From a virus, in IMG/VR virus record IMGVR_UViG_3300045970_000995, positions 1 to 39,613 of that record: a stretch of 39,613 bases of DNA. One strand, 5' to 3'. Positions 13,925-21,350 of the stretch are shown here, piece after piece (within the stretch, counting starts at the first letter, position 1; every line of letters begins with the position of its first letter). Under the pieces are notes generated by a model. It made no database searches, had not been told where the DNA came from, and saw nothing but the letters and a program-made list of their open reading frames with translations. The translations under genes and the position numbers were made by a program.

Positions 13925-14290
13925 CTAGGTGGCAATGGCGTAGGGGCTGACGTTGCGTGTGCGGCAACCATCACAGAGCCGGTTCATCGAGCCGGCCGAG
14001 CGGAACGAGCGGCCGCAGCACAGGCAGGGACGCTGCAGCGGACGCGGCTTGGCCAGCGGCGCTGCGCTCGGCCGCGCCGCCCCGCCGGCCAGATAGAAGC
14101 GCCGGTGGGCGCGGCCCCGTTCCGGCTTGTAGTGTTCGACGCAGACCCGGCCCAGATCGATATCCGCCACCAGGAAGTTGTAGATATTGCTGGCGCTGAT
14201 GTTGCCGCCGATGCAGGCCGCGATCGCCGTCGCCGACAGCGGCTCCGTGGCCACCCGCAGGGTATGCAGGATCATGTTGCGGCGGCTCAT
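13925..14290 (-). CDS. DNA-binding protein with C-terminal zinc ribbon
   Basis: The 121-aa protein has an N-terminal winged-helix-like region (RNMILHTLRVATEPLSATAI, then SASNIYNFLVADIDLGRV). A basic proline-rich linker leads to a zinc ribbon near residues 90-109 with CLCC and CDGC as the probable metal pairs. The architecture suggests a small phage transcription regulator. Its start overlaps the stop of the 61-aa gene upstream by 4 bp. Confidence 0.65.
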   Translation of the reverse strand: MSRRNMILHTLRVATEPLSATAIAACIGGNISASNIYNFLVADIDLGRVCVEHYKPERGRAHRRFYLAGGAARPSAAPLAKPRPLQRPCLCCGRSFRSAGSMNRLCDGCRTRNVSPYAIAT

Positions 14291-14472
14291 GTACGATCTC
14301 CGAACGTGCCGAAGAAGCGGTCGAGGGCGCGGATGTCCTCCGCGTCCAACAGCACCGTGGTCTCGCCCTTGATGACGATCAGCTGACCGTCGGAGAACAG
14401 CGCAAAGCGCGCCGCCGAAGCCTTTTTGAGCAGCATGTCGGGGATCGCCCGGACGTCGAGGGATGCACTCAT
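14287..14472 (-). CDS. Small 61-aa early protein
   Basis: The ATG at 14472 overlaps the upstream stop as ATGA. The protein (MSASLDVRAIPDMLLKKASA, then FALFSDGQLIVIKGETTVLL and AEDIRALDRFFGTFGD) looks like a compact alpha/beta fold. I do not recognise the family. Tight coupling at both ends supports it as a real gene. Confidence 0.6.
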   Translation of the reverse strand: MSASLDVRAIPDMLLKKASAARFALFSDGQLIVIKGETTVLLDAEDIRALDRFFGTFGDRT

Positions 14473-14831
14473 GGCGCCCCCACCGGCATCGCCTGGCACC
14501 ATTCGATGAGTACCGGGCCGACGGTGAGCTGATAACGCGCCCGCCGCACGCCGGCCTTGCAGGTCCACAACTTCACCCATAGGGCCCGGCCGGCGGCCAC
14601 CTCCTTGGCTGTGACATGGTTCGGTGCCACTGTGATGCGCGCCTGCAGACGCCAGGCGTCGACCTCGGCCTTGCGGATGTCGTAGCCATCGCGCTTCATG
14701 GCCAGCAGCGCGGTCAGCATTTCGCGCAGCAGATCGATGGTGATATCACTGTGCGGCCGTGGCTTGCCGGCGTTGGGGCCGCTGCTGATGACGGGCTGCC
14801 GCGTCGGCAGATGTTCAATGATTTCGAACAT
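14469..14831 (-). CDS. Hypothetical 120-aa protein following B
   Basis: This 120-aa protein (HSDITIDLLREMLTALLAMK, RDGYDIRKAEVDAWRLQARI, AAGRALWVKLWTCKAGVRRA) has mixed alpha and beta character. No family is recognised. It overlaps the end of the MuB-type gene by 17 bp and is part of the early operon, so it is expressed with the transposition proteins. Confidence 0.6.
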   Translation of the reverse strand: MFEIIEHLPTRQPVISSGPNAGKPRPHSDITIDLLREMLTALLAMKRDGYDIRKAEVDAWRLQARITVAPNHVTAKEVAAGRALWVKLWTCKAGVRRARYQLTVGPVLIEWCQAMPVGAP

Positions 14832-16062
14832 GAGCAGCCTCCTTGATCACATCGGCGGACACGGTCGGCACGCCCAGTTCGGCGGCACGGTTCATGGCCA
14901 GGGTGGCGAGGTTGTTCACCACCAGCGGATAGACACCCTGGCGCATCTGGTTGAGCGTCTCGCGCAGGGCATCGAAGGCGTCGTCGGCAAACACCTGGCC
15001 GAGCGGAACGGTCTGCCGGCCGAGCTTGTGCTGCAGGTAATCGCGGACATTGGCGTCGAGCGGCTGCAGCTCGGCCACCTCGCAGCGGCGGATCACTTCG
15101 CGCGCCTCCGGATGGCGGCGCTCATCGAGCTTGTGTTTGAGTTCCGGCTGGCCGATCAGGACGATGGAGAGCAGCTTGCGAAAGCCATCCTCCAGCTCAT
15201 AGAAGCGCTTCAAGTACTTGAGCGTAGCGATCGACAGGTCGTGGGCTTCCTCGATCAACAGCACATGGTTGTAGCCTGCCGTTGCCGAATCCTTCAGCAC
15301 CTTCTCGACTTGCCGCGCCTGCCCTTCCAGGCTGGCGCGCATCTTCTCGCCTTCGGCCAGATCATTGACGATGGCCTGGCAGATGTTGCCGGTGGATAGA
15401 CGCGACTTGTCCAGGGCGCGCGGGAAGATAACGCGGATCTGCAGCTCGCGGATGCGCTCCAGCAGCATCTTGCGCAGCGTGCTCTTGCCGCTGCCCGATT
15501 CGCCGGCGACAGCCAGGAAGCCGCCATTCTTGGCCGTCTGGAACATCGCCTCGCTGATGTAGCGCTGCCCGGCCGAAACGAAGACATCGTCGGGACTGCT
15601 CATCTCATCGGTAAAGGGATCGCGGAATAACTTGAAATGGCGCTTGGCACTGGGGGAAAGCATGACAACCTCCAAAGGTTCAATATCGGTTTTGGCAACG
15701 CGGTGGGCAGGGCGACCGAACGGATTGCCGCTGGCCTGGCCAAGATGGACGCCGGCGGGCTGCCGGGCGCGGTAACGGTCATCGCCGTCGATGGCCCAGA
15801 TCATGTCGATCTCGGCCTGCGGTACGCCCTCGGCAGCCAGCCAGACTTCGGTCTGCAGGCGGATCGACTCGGCCGGCGTGTTCTTCGGCCAGGTGCCCCA
15901 GTTGATCAGCAGCGCCATCGCCGCGTGCGACAGCGGTCGGCCGTTGCTCTGCAGGATGGCGCCGGCCAGCTCCGACTGGTTGAGTCCATGCCGCAGCAGC
16001 GCGCCTTTCAGTTCCAGGGGCATGTACGGATCTCCGTTAAAGTTGAGGACGGCGGCAGGCAT
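14815..16062 (-). CDS. B: MuB-type transposition ATPase (AAA family)
   Basis: The 415-aa protein is the AAA ATPase that selects target DNA and activates the transposase. Residues 1-100 hold a helical DNA-binding-like region (LKGALLRHGLNQSELAGAIL). After a linker, the ATPase begins near 135 (LSPSAKRHFKLFRDPFTDE), with Walker A GESGSGKST at 187-195 and Walker B VLLIEEAHDL at 267-276, followed by IGQPELKHKL. The ExeA/GspA-like layout and larger size differ from the 312-aa MuB of phage Mu. The ATG at 16062 follows GGAGG. An 18-aa leader ORF overlaps this start, and a hairpin lies between A and B. Confidence 0.9.
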   Translation of the reverse strand: MPAAVLNFNGDPYMPLELKGALLRHGLNQSELAGAILQSNGRPLSHAAMALLINWGTWPKNTPAESIRLQTEVWLAAEGVPQAEIDMIWAIDGDDRYRARQPAGVHLGQASGNPFGRPAHRVAKTDIEPLEVVMLSPSAKRHFKLFRDPFTDEMSSPDDVFVSAGQRYISEAMFQTAKNGGFLAVAGESGSGKSTLRKMLLERIRELQIRVIFPRALDKSRLSTGNICQAIVNDLAEGEKMRASLEGQARQVEKVLKDSATAGYNHVLLIEEAHDLSIATLKYLKRFYELEDGFRKLLSIVLIGQPELKHKLDERRHPEAREVIRRCEVAELQPLDANVRDYLQHKLGRQTVPLGQVFADDAFDALRETLNQMRQGVYPLVVNNLATLAMNRAAELGVPTVSADVIKEAAHVRNH

Positions 16063-16093
16063 GGCGTCCTCCAAGTAATGCGTTGGTGCTCAT
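16037..16093 (-). CDS. Possible 18-aa leader peptide overlapping the B start
   Basis: An ATG at 16093 is preceded by a strong GAGGGAG ribosome binding site, better than most in this operon. It opens an 18-codon frame (MSTNALLGGRHACRRPQL) that reads across the B start codon in another frame and stops at 16037. Such an overlap could couple or limit translation of B. This is a weak call based on site quality alone. Confidence 0.3.
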   Translation of the reverse strand: MSTNALLGGRHACRRPQL

Positions 16094-16125
16094 GTAAAAT
16101 CTCCCTCGCGTGTGTTGTTGCAATC

Positions 16126-16156
16126 GCCCGGCCGCTGTTGACGCAGCGGACCGGGC
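16126..16156 (-). other. Strong hairpin in the A-B intergenic gap
   Basis: Between the transposase stop and B, GCCCGGCCGCTG (16126-16137) pairs with CAGCGGACCGGGC (16144-16156), with one bulged base and a six-base loop. No T run follows in the direction of transcription, so it is not a standard intrinsic terminator. It may protect or process the mRNA, or set the ratio of A to B. Confidence 0.6.
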
Positions 16157-16160
16157 ACCT

Positions 16161-17990
16161 TCAAGCCGCGCTGCCGGCAATGCGCCCGGCAACTTGCGGC
16201 AAGCCATTGAACCGGTCGGCCACGGCCACCAGTTCGGATTCCAGAATTCCCTGCGGGTAATCCCGCGCCAGCTGCTGGTAATGCGTGGCCGACCAGCCTT
16301 CGACCAGGCGAATCAGCCGGCCGGCAGCCTGAATCACCGACAGCGGCTGTTCCTCGATCTGCAGCGCCGCCGGAACCGTCAGTGCCGAGGGCTGGGCTAC
16401 GACGCCCGGCAAGGGCGTCGCCAATGCCGTCCCGCGCCTGGGCAAATAAGCGGGGGCGTTGGCCAGATCGTTTTCCATGTGCTTGCGTGGATCCACCTTG
16501 CCGCCAAACGGCAACCGCCTGGCCTTGCGCGCCGCCGCCGCACCTTCCAGGGTGTCTTCACCCATCACCCGCTTTTCGATGGCTTTGGCGGCCGTCTGCG
16601 CCGGCGTGTCGGCGTGGCGGGCATAGCGCTCGCCGATCACCACGGCGGTATCGTCGAAGCCAGTGGCATCCTTGCCCACCGACTCCAGCACGTAAAACAC
16701 TTCGCGGCCGTCGCCATCGACCGCCACCACCTGGGCACCGTCCGGGCGCCACGGATTGCGCGCCACCAGCACCTTGTCGCGGTTCTGCACATTCGGTACG
16801 GTCGACACGTCATAGGTGGTGCCGCGAAAGCTCACCTGCAGCTTGTCGCTGACGGTGCGCTCTTCCGGTGCTGTCGTCGCCAGTTCGCGGCAGATCGCCA
16901 CTTCCGGCGCCAGGCGCAACTGCTCGGCACTGATGCGCAGCCAGGCCTCATAGCGGGTGCGGCCGTGACGGCTATGTACACTGGTGCCGTTCAGCCAGCG
17001 CCGCCACTGCGCCGCCTCGGCATTGAGTTCGTCCAGGGAATGCACCGTCATCAATTTCAAGCGCGACTCAAAACTGCACTCGATCAGGTTGTGCGCCTGT
17101 TCCACCTGGCCCTTGGCCCGTGGCGCGCCCACCTGGTTGATCAGCACCCGCACCTGCAGCGCCTTGCACAGATTGCGGAAGAGCGCCCCCGTATTGGCCG
17201 AACCCGGATCAAGCATGGCCATCAGCGGCACGCCGTGCACCGGTTCATCCGGACGCTTCTGGATGGCGTTGATGAAGATGTTGCAGAGGTTCTCGCCGGA
17301 TTCGGCGCCGAGCACGTATTCGACATAAATATGGCCGCTGGTGTGGTCGGTCACCGCATAACGCCAGACCCGTTCATTCTCGATCCTGGCCAGGTTGGCC
17401 GGCTTGTTCTTGTAGAACTTGTCGGCATCCATCACCTGCAGGCCGCCGGCACCGGGGACCTTTTCCGCCTTGAGGTAATAGAGCACGCAAATCGAGGCGT
17501 CGATCTGCCAGACATGGTTGGGGTGCAGGGACGCCAGCGAGACGGCCGGCGCCGGGCGCAGCAAGGTGTCCGGGTGATAGCCATGCTTCTTCATGCCTTC
17601 GATCACCGTCGACACGCACAGCAGGCGGATTTCCCCGGTGATCGGGTCGATCGCCTCCAGCTTGGCCAGGCCATTGGCGCGGGCGGTGTCGATAGCCTGC
17701 TCGAACGACAGCAGGCGCTTCGGGTTCTTGCGATAGGAGTTCAGCATTAAGGCCGCGACCGCTTCGGCCTCGTCGCGGAGCACGGCGCTGCGACCGGCAT
17801 CGGCGCGCCGTTTGCGAGGGTTTTTCACAGTGATTTCCTTGGAAAGACGCATGACGGTTTGCAGGCTCTTGCCCAGATCGGTCGCTGCCGCCTGCCAGAT
17901 GGCGCCCTTGCCCCCGTGCGCTGCCAGAGCGGCATCGCGGGCAGCCAGGGCAAGCCGTTCGGCAACGGCCGGGCTCATCATCGGCGGCAT
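16161..17990 (-). CDS. A: MuA-type DDE transposase
   Basis: The 609-aa protein catalyses strand transfer during phage integration and replicative transposition. The RNase H-like core carries Asp164 (HVWQIDAS), Asp261 (MLDPGSANTG) and Glu297 (RAKGQVEQAHN). The last two are 36 apart, the DDE spacing. Upstream are DNA-binding helices (RKNPKRLLSFEQAI; STVIEGMKKHGYHP), and downstream is the Mu-transposase beta-barrel region (LQVSFRGTTYDVSTVPNVQN, then VLVARNPWRPDGAQVVAVDG). The ATG at 17990 is chosen because longer in-frame starts run back into the upstream DUF3102 gene. The length is close to MuA (663 aa). It should act on the phage ends. Confidence 0.95.
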   Translation of the reverse strand: MPPMMSPAVAERLALAARDAALAAHGGKGAIWQAAATDLGKSLQTVMRLSKEITVKNPRKRRADAGRSAVLRDEAEAVAALMLNSYRKNPKRLLSFEQAIDTARANGLAKLEAIDPITGEIRLLCVSTVIEGMKKHGYHPDTLLRPAPAVSLASLHPNHVWQIDASICVLYYLKAEKVPGAGGLQVMDADKFYKNKPANLARIENERVWRYAVTDHTSGHIYVEYVLGAESGENLCNIFINAIQKRPDEPVHGVPLMAMLDPGSANTGALFRNLCKALQVRVLINQVGAPRAKGQVEQAHNLIECSFESRLKLMTVHSLDELNAEAAQWRRWLNGTSVHSRHGRTRYEAWLRISAEQLRLAPEVAICRELATTAPEERTVSDKLQVSFRGTTYDVSTVPNVQNRDKVLVARNPWRPDGAQVVAVDGDGREVFYVLESVGKDATGFDDTAVVIGERYARHADTPAQTAAKAIEKRVMGEDTLEGAAAARKARRLPFGGKVDPRKHMENDLANAPAYLPRRGTALATPLPGVVAQPSALTVPAALQIEEQPLSVIQAAGRLIRLVEGWSATHYQQLARDYPQGILESELVAVADRFNGLPQVAGRIAGSAA

Positions 17991-18010
17991 GGCGACGGTA
18001 GGGTGGTCAG

Positions 18011-18874
18011 TCAGGACTTCCAGGGCACACTGTTGCCGAGCAAGCCGAACTCCTCGCGCAGCTCGCCCAGCCCCCGCTCGATCTGTTTCAGCGCGCCATC
18101 GAGATAATCGTCGCAACCCCCGCCATGCACGGCGATGTGGTCGGCCAGGGCGCGAAAGGCCGGGCGCAGCTTGTTCTGCAGAGCGCCTTCGACACCGACC
18201 AGGAAGCCGGCCAGTTCGGCGCGAATCTTCGCCAGCTCCTCGTCGGGCGGCAGTACCTTGATGCGCCGCGTCGTCAGCTCATCGATCTTGGCGTTCTTGT
18301 CGGCGTTGAGTTTTTCCAGGGCTTCTCTGATCGCCTTGCCCTCGCGCAGCGCCTTGCGCATCTCCGAAACGGTCATCGTTTCGAATTCGTCGAGGGTGAT
18401 TCCGCGGATGTCCTCGCCGCGTTCCAGGGCATCGATTTCGCCGTCGTCGAGCACCAGCAGTTCGAGGAGTTTGGTCTGACCGATGTTTTTCAAATGACGC
18501 GTTGACGCGACATTTGCAAACTTGACGGTAGCCGTCATGAATTTGTGTGCCATCTGACGACTAAAGCCAAGGGTCTCCACGCGCTCAATGAAGCCGCCGT
18601 GCCCGGTCAGTTCCTTCAGCACCAGCAGGCATTTGCCGAGTTCGAGCACCGCCTCGACACTGCGCCGCTGATGGTGGCGAATCTCGCATTCCAGCGCCTC
18701 CACCGTGACTGCGCCCTGGTAACCGAATTGCACGGCCACCGCCTGGGCGGTTTCGGCCGCCTCCGATTGCAGCATGACCACCTGCTGAAAGGCAGCGTGG
18801 TTGGCCTGGATGATGTCGACAGTTTCCGGGCTGGGTTCGAAGGTTTCTGCGGGTTTGCTTCTGGGTCTGGCCAT
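18011..18874 (-). CDS. DUF3102-like protein upstream of the transposase
   Basis: The 287-aa protein resembles DUF3102. It has long helices, with LECEIRHHQRRSVEAVLELG, GKCLLVLKELTGHGGFIERV and LGFSRQMAHKFMTATVKFAN. It also has ParB-like features (TKLLELLVLDDGEIDALERG; ITLDEFETMTVSEMRKALRE) followed by a coiled coil. Proteins of this type sit directly before A in many Mu-like phages. A DNA-binding role is likely, but the function is unknown. Confidence 0.75.
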   Translation of the reverse strand: MARPRSKPAETFEPSPETVDIIQANHAAFQQVVMLQSEAAETAQAVAVQFGYQGAVTVEALECEIRHHQRRSVEAVLELGKCLLVLKELTGHGGFIERVETLGFSRQMAHKFMTATVKFANVASTRHLKNIGQTKLLELLVLDDGEIDALERGEDIRGITLDEFETMTVSEMRKALREGKAIREALEKLNADKNAKIDELTTRRIKVLPPDEELAKIRAELAGFLVGVEGALQNKLRPAFRALADHIAVHGGGCDDYLDGALKQIERGLGELREEFGLLGNSVPWKS

Positions 18875-18892
18875 GATGATTTCCTTGGTGAA

Positions 18893-19198
18893 TTAGTTAG
18901 GGGTGCGGCTATAGCGCTGCTTGACTTCGTCGAGCGCGTCGCTGTGGCGATTGACTTCAAGGCTGTGCGCCAGGGCCGCCTGGATCAGGAACGGCCCCAG
19001 GCGCCAGCGCCCGGTATTGGGGATTTCTTCGGCCAGTCCGGCTTCCTTCAGGTTGGCCAGATCGCGGGTGACATTCGAGGCGCTGATGCGCATGCCCTTG
19101 GCGATCTCGGACGGCGCCAGGCCCGTGCATTCGCGGCCGGAGAGCACCCGGATCATCTTCAGCACGCGCTGCTGGCAGGGGCTCAGGTAGCGGCTCAT
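18893..19198 (-). CDS. Small winged-helix regulator
   Basis: The 101-aa protein reads MSRYLSPCQQRVLKMIRVLS, then GLAPSEIAKGMRISASNVTR and DLANLKEAGLAEEIPNTGRW, a clear winged-helix of the MarR/IclR type with a beta wing. It probably binds DNA. The ATG at 19198 overlaps the stop of the 46-aa gene as ATGA. A longer in-frame start exists but would overlap that gene fully. Confidence 0.8.
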   Translation of the reverse strand: MSRYLSPCQQRVLKMIRVLSGRECTGLAPSEIAKGMRISASNVTRDLANLKEAGLAEEIPNTGRWRLGPFLIQAALAHSLEVNRHSDALDEVKQRYSRTPN

Positions 19199-19335
19199 GC
19201 CGGCCTCCGCACGTGCGCCGGGCGGCGATACAGCCAGCCGCCGAGGGGCGACGCCATCACGCAATTGTCCTGGCGGAAAACGCGCGAAATCAGCAGTGTC
19301 TGCAGCCGACGCGGGTCGATGCGATGAATGGTCAT
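19195..19335 (-). CDS. 46-aa arginine-rich small protein
   Basis: A short ORF runs from the ATG at 19335 to a TGA at 19195. It joins both neighbours with ATGA overlaps, which argues for translation. The product is basic and holds ten arginines (MTIHRIDPRRLQTLLISRVF, then PLGGWLYRRPAHVRRPA). Nothing identifies its function. Confidence 0.6.
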   Translation of the reverse strand: MTIHRIDPRRLQTLLISRVFRQDNCVMASPLGGWLYRRPAHVRRPA

Positions 19336-19802
19336 GGCTCCAGCTCCAGTTCCGGCTGGTCGTGCTTGGCCAGGTTGTGGTAATTGAAGGCCAGCTCTTC
19401 CATGCCGCCGGCCAGCGCCGTCAGCGCTGCGCCCTTGTCGAGGTGGCCGTTGTAGAAGCGGATCAGCGCGCTGCAGGCATCGTTGAGCGCCGCCTGCAGG
19501 GCCAGGTGGTCATTACTGTTGAGCGGTCGCCCGGTCGGGATGTCGATCAGCAATTTGTGCGCTGCCCCGGCAAGGTAGTGGGTGACGTAGTCGGCGCCGC
19601 AGGCCAGCTCGAAGGCGCGCAGCTTGATCAGCGGCAGGCGGCCCTCCGCCAGCCACTTGTAGAGGCTGTGGTGGGTGGCCTCGCCCATGTGCTCGGCGAT
19701 CCGCTCCACCGAGTAGTTCTTCACCGCCCGTGCATGCTCGACACACAGCTCTAGCGCGTTCAGCAAGGAGTGCGCGCGCAGCTTCTTCCAATTGCGTTTC
19801 AT
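19332..19802 (-). CDS. Early regulatory protein with HTH-like segment
   Basis: The 156-aa protein begins MKRNWKKLRAHSLLNALELC. It has a helix-turn-helix-like stretch (YSVERIAEHMGEATHHSLYK, then WLAEGRLPLIKLRAFELACG), followed by a helical C-terminal half (AALNDACSALIRFYNGHLDK). Proteins of this kind sit early in the transposase operon of B3-like and related Mu-like phages. DNA binding is inferred from the helix pattern. About 100 bp of gene-free sequence precedes it. Confidence 0.65.
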   Translation of the reverse strand: MKRNWKKLRAHSLLNALELCVEHARAVKNYSVERIAEHMGEATHHSLYKWLAEGRLPLIKLRAFELACGADYVTHYLAGAAHKLLIDIPTGRPLNSNDHLALQAALNDACSALIRFYNGHLDKGAALTALAGGMEELAFNYHNLAKHDQPELELEP

Positions 19803-19910
19803 TCCTGGAACCTCCCTTTTATGACACTTCCAATAAATTTCATGATTTCGCCCTATGCAAATGCGTTGCGCTGGTTACAATTCGGCTACTGAATTCGCGG
19901 ATCGAGCAAC

Positions 19911-20189
19911 ATGGATGACGACAAGATCAAGCAGGTCATTTCCAGGCTGGCTAAGTCGGACGCCGATCTGGCTGAAACACAGGCGCCGGCGGCGATCGCC
20001 GAAGCGGTGCTGGCCATCGTGGCGGCGGGTGAAGTGCTCACGCTGGATGCCCTGCTGGCGGCGTTGGCGCAGCCCGTGGCGAATCCGTTTCTGCGGCACC
20101 GGAACGCAACCGCGCAAGCGCTGATCCTGGCCGCGTGCCCCAGGCCATCGTTACCACCACCGCCAGAAAGCGCAAGTCGTCTGCCGTGA
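19911..20189 (+). CDS. Small 92-aa helical protein on the plus strand
   Basis: The 92-aa frame starts MDDDKIKQVISRLAKSDADL and continues AAIAEAVLAIVAAGEVLTLD, ALLAALAQPVANPFLRHRNA. This helical pattern ending in NPFLRxR recalls small proteins near the early region of Mu-like phages. It faces the two minus-strand genes and overlaps the 3' end of the minus-strand membrane-protein gene by about 150 bp, so one of the two may be shorter than listed. The last 20 residues, proline/serine-rich, lie wholly in the overlap. Confidence 0.45.
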   Translation: MDDDKIKQVISRLAKSDADLAETQAPAAIAEAVLAIVAAGEVLTLDALLAALAQPVANPFLRHRNATAQALILAACPRPSLPPPPESASRLP

Positions 20190-20568
20190 ATTCGATGGCG
20201 TCGATCAAGTCATGCACGCAGCGGCGGATATCGTCGCGTTCGGGGGTGTCGGTGGTCGGCGTGGCCTCTGGCGCCTGGGGTTGTGGCGGGATTGCGCCAT
20301 GAAGGGATGAGGACGGATGCTCGGTAACATCGCCATTGCCATCCGCGCGCACGGGCCAGCCGCTGTTCTGATCGTTTGGATGCTGTGCTTCACCGCGCTC
20401 GCCATCTGGGGTGTCGGCGATAAGGCTGGGTACGCCCAGGGCGTCCTCGCCTCCTTTGGCGTTCTTCTGCTGTTTTCGCTTGCGCAGAAAGTCGAATAGA
20501 AGCATGGCGACCAGGGGCAATAACATGGTTAAGGCACCCATGAGAAAGAAAATATCGGGCGTGTTCAT
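20038..20568 (-). CDS. Single-span membrane protein after the Ner-like gene
   Basis: The 176-aa protein has an N-terminal membrane helix (FFLMGALTMLLPLVAMLLFD followed by FLRKRKQQK). A low-complexity polar linker comes next, then a helical tail (DDIRRCVHDLIDAIEFTADD, LRFLAVVVTMAWG). Its start overlaps the Ner-like gene stop (ATGA), so it should be co-expressed from the early promoter. Function is unknown. A 60-aa hydrophobic frame on the opposite strand inside it (20317-20499) is judged a shadow. Confidence 0.55.
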   Translation of the reverse strand: MNTPDIFFLMGALTMLLPLVAMLLFDFLRKRKQQKNAKGGEDALGVPSLIADTPDGERGEAQHPNDQNSGWPVRADGNGDVTEHPSSSLHGAIPPQPQAPEATPTTDTPERDDIRRCVHDLIDAIEFTADDLRFLAVVVTMAWGTRPGSALARLRSGAAETDSPRAAPTPPAGHPA

Positions 20569-20816
20569 GCGGCTTCCTTCATTTTGGGTAGGGGTTTGCC
20601 AATGGCGTTGAGATGGAACTCGGGATACCGGCCGGGCCACAGGGCGTCGGGATCGAGACCGGTGATCTCGCAGATGCGGCGGGCGATGCGGCAAGACTTA
20701 GTGCGGCCGTGGATCACTAAATGGACCGCCGAACCCGTCACGCGAAGTTCGCGCGCAACCTGCGCGGCGGAAGTTCGACATTCCTTCAATGTGGCGATGA
20801 CGTGGGCTGGGTGCAT
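20565..20816 (-). CDS. ner: Ner-like HTH regulator, first gene of the early operon
   Basis: The 83-aa protein is a compact helix-turn-helix of the Ner/Nlp type: MHPAHVIATLKECRTSAAQV, ARELRVTGSAVHLVIHGRTK, then ICEITGLDPDALWPGRYP. Ner in Mu represses the early and repressor promoters after the lytic switch. The ATG at 20816 is chosen over upstream frames lacking the domain. It is divergent from the plus-strand HTH gene at 20943, and the two share the pattern VxGxxxSxxI and a PxxLWP/PxxVWPER motif, so they are probably paralogues that read related operators. Confidence 0.82.
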   Translation of the reverse strand: MHPAHVIATLKECRTSAAQVARELRVTGSAVHLVIHGRTKSCRIARRICEITGLDPDALWPGRYPEFHLNAIGKPLPKMKEAA

Positions 20817-20864
20817 GGTTTGATCTCTAGTTGAAGCGGACACAGGGAATTATTACTCAACGAT

Positions 20865-20893
20865 TTGACTTGATTATTTAAGTTAATTTTATT
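20865..20893 (+). promoter_or_regulatory. Candidate repressor promoter
   Basis: TTGACT (20865-20870), 17 bases, then TTTATT (20888-20893) form a sigma70-like promoter reading toward the HTH gene at 20943. The spacer contains an imperfect dyad, ACTTGA...TTAAGT (20868-20883), a possible operator. The -10 box overlaps that of the opposing promoter. Confidence 0.5.
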
Positions 20894-20915
20894 AGTTGTC
20901 TTTGGCGGCAGTCAA
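20887..20915 (-). promoter_or_regulatory. Candidate early (lytic) promoter
   Basis: On the minus strand TTGACT (20910-20915), 17 bases, then ATAAAA (20887-20892) read toward the Ner-like gene and the transposase operon. Its -10 box occupies nearly the same bases as that of the plus-strand promoter, so one polymerase should exclude the other. Confidence 0.5.
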
Positions 20916-20924
20916 CCCCTTTCA

Positions 20925-20940
20925 TGTGATTTTTTTCACG
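20925..20940. promoter_or_regulatory. CRP-like TGTGA-N6-TCAC palindrome
   Basis: The bases TGTGATTTTTTTCACG match the CRP consensus TGTGA-N6-TCACA at nine of ten positions. They lie two bases before the ATG of the plus-strand HTH gene, and about 50 bases upstream of the predicted minus-strand transcript start. The site could serve CRP/FNR-type host proteins or the phage repressor itself. Confidence 0.5.
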
Positions 20941-20942
20941 AT

Positions 20943-21350
20943 ATGCACAAAGCACTGATCAAAGCGGAATTGGAGATGGTGGGAAGAACTCCCGGCGCAA
21001 TTGCCAAGGAGCTCGGAATTTCAACGAGCGCCGTTAGTTTGGTAATCGCTGGAAAATCCAAGAGTCGAAACATCCAGGAGGTAATTGCCAGGGCGATTAA
21101 CCGCCCGTTCGCCGAGGTCTGGCCGGAGCGTTGCGATCTCGGCCCGGGCACCCCTGACGAGAAAGCCCTGCTCGATGCCTGGCGCGCTGCCGATGACAAG
21201 CATCGCCGCCGCGCCCTTGCTGCCTTGGCTGGCGCCAGCGCAACACCGGGGATCGAGTTCTCCGGCAGCGCCACGGTCGGCCGCGTCAGCGTCGGCGACC
21301 AGGTCATCCACGGCGATCACACCATCACTGTCACCGGCAGGAAGAAATGA
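20943..21350 (+). CDS. Probable lysogeny repressor, Ner/Nlp-like HTH protein
   Basis: The 135-aa protein has an N-terminal helix-turn-helix (MHKALIKAELEMVGRTPGAI, AKELGISTSAVSLVIAGKSK, IARAINRPFAEVWPERC). An acidic/alanine helix (PDEKALLDAWRAADDKHRRR) follows, then an unusual glycine-rich beta tail (SGSATVGRVSVGDQVIHGDH). Its position, divergent from the Ner-like gene across an AT-rich operator region, is where the c repressor lies in Mu-like phages. It lacks a peptidase-type C-terminal domain, so induction would not be by RecA-type self-cleavage. Confidence 0.72.
   Translation: MHKALIKAELEMVGRTPGAIAKELGISTSAVSLVIAGKSKSRNIQEVIARAINRPFAEVWPERCDLGPGTPDEKALLDAWRAADDKHRRRALAALAGASATPGIEFSGSATVGRVSVGDQVIHGDHTITVTGRKK

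Noticed and set aside
16110-17750. Open plus-strand frame of 546 codons
   Set aside because: Antisense to the transposase, whose catalytic residues and length are clear. Composition is typical of a shadow frame.
20317-20499. 60-aa hydrophobic frame on the plus strand
   Set aside because: Lies fully inside the minus-strand membrane-protein gene, which is coupled to the Ner-like gene by an ATGA overlap. The hydrophobicity probably mirrors the opposite strand.
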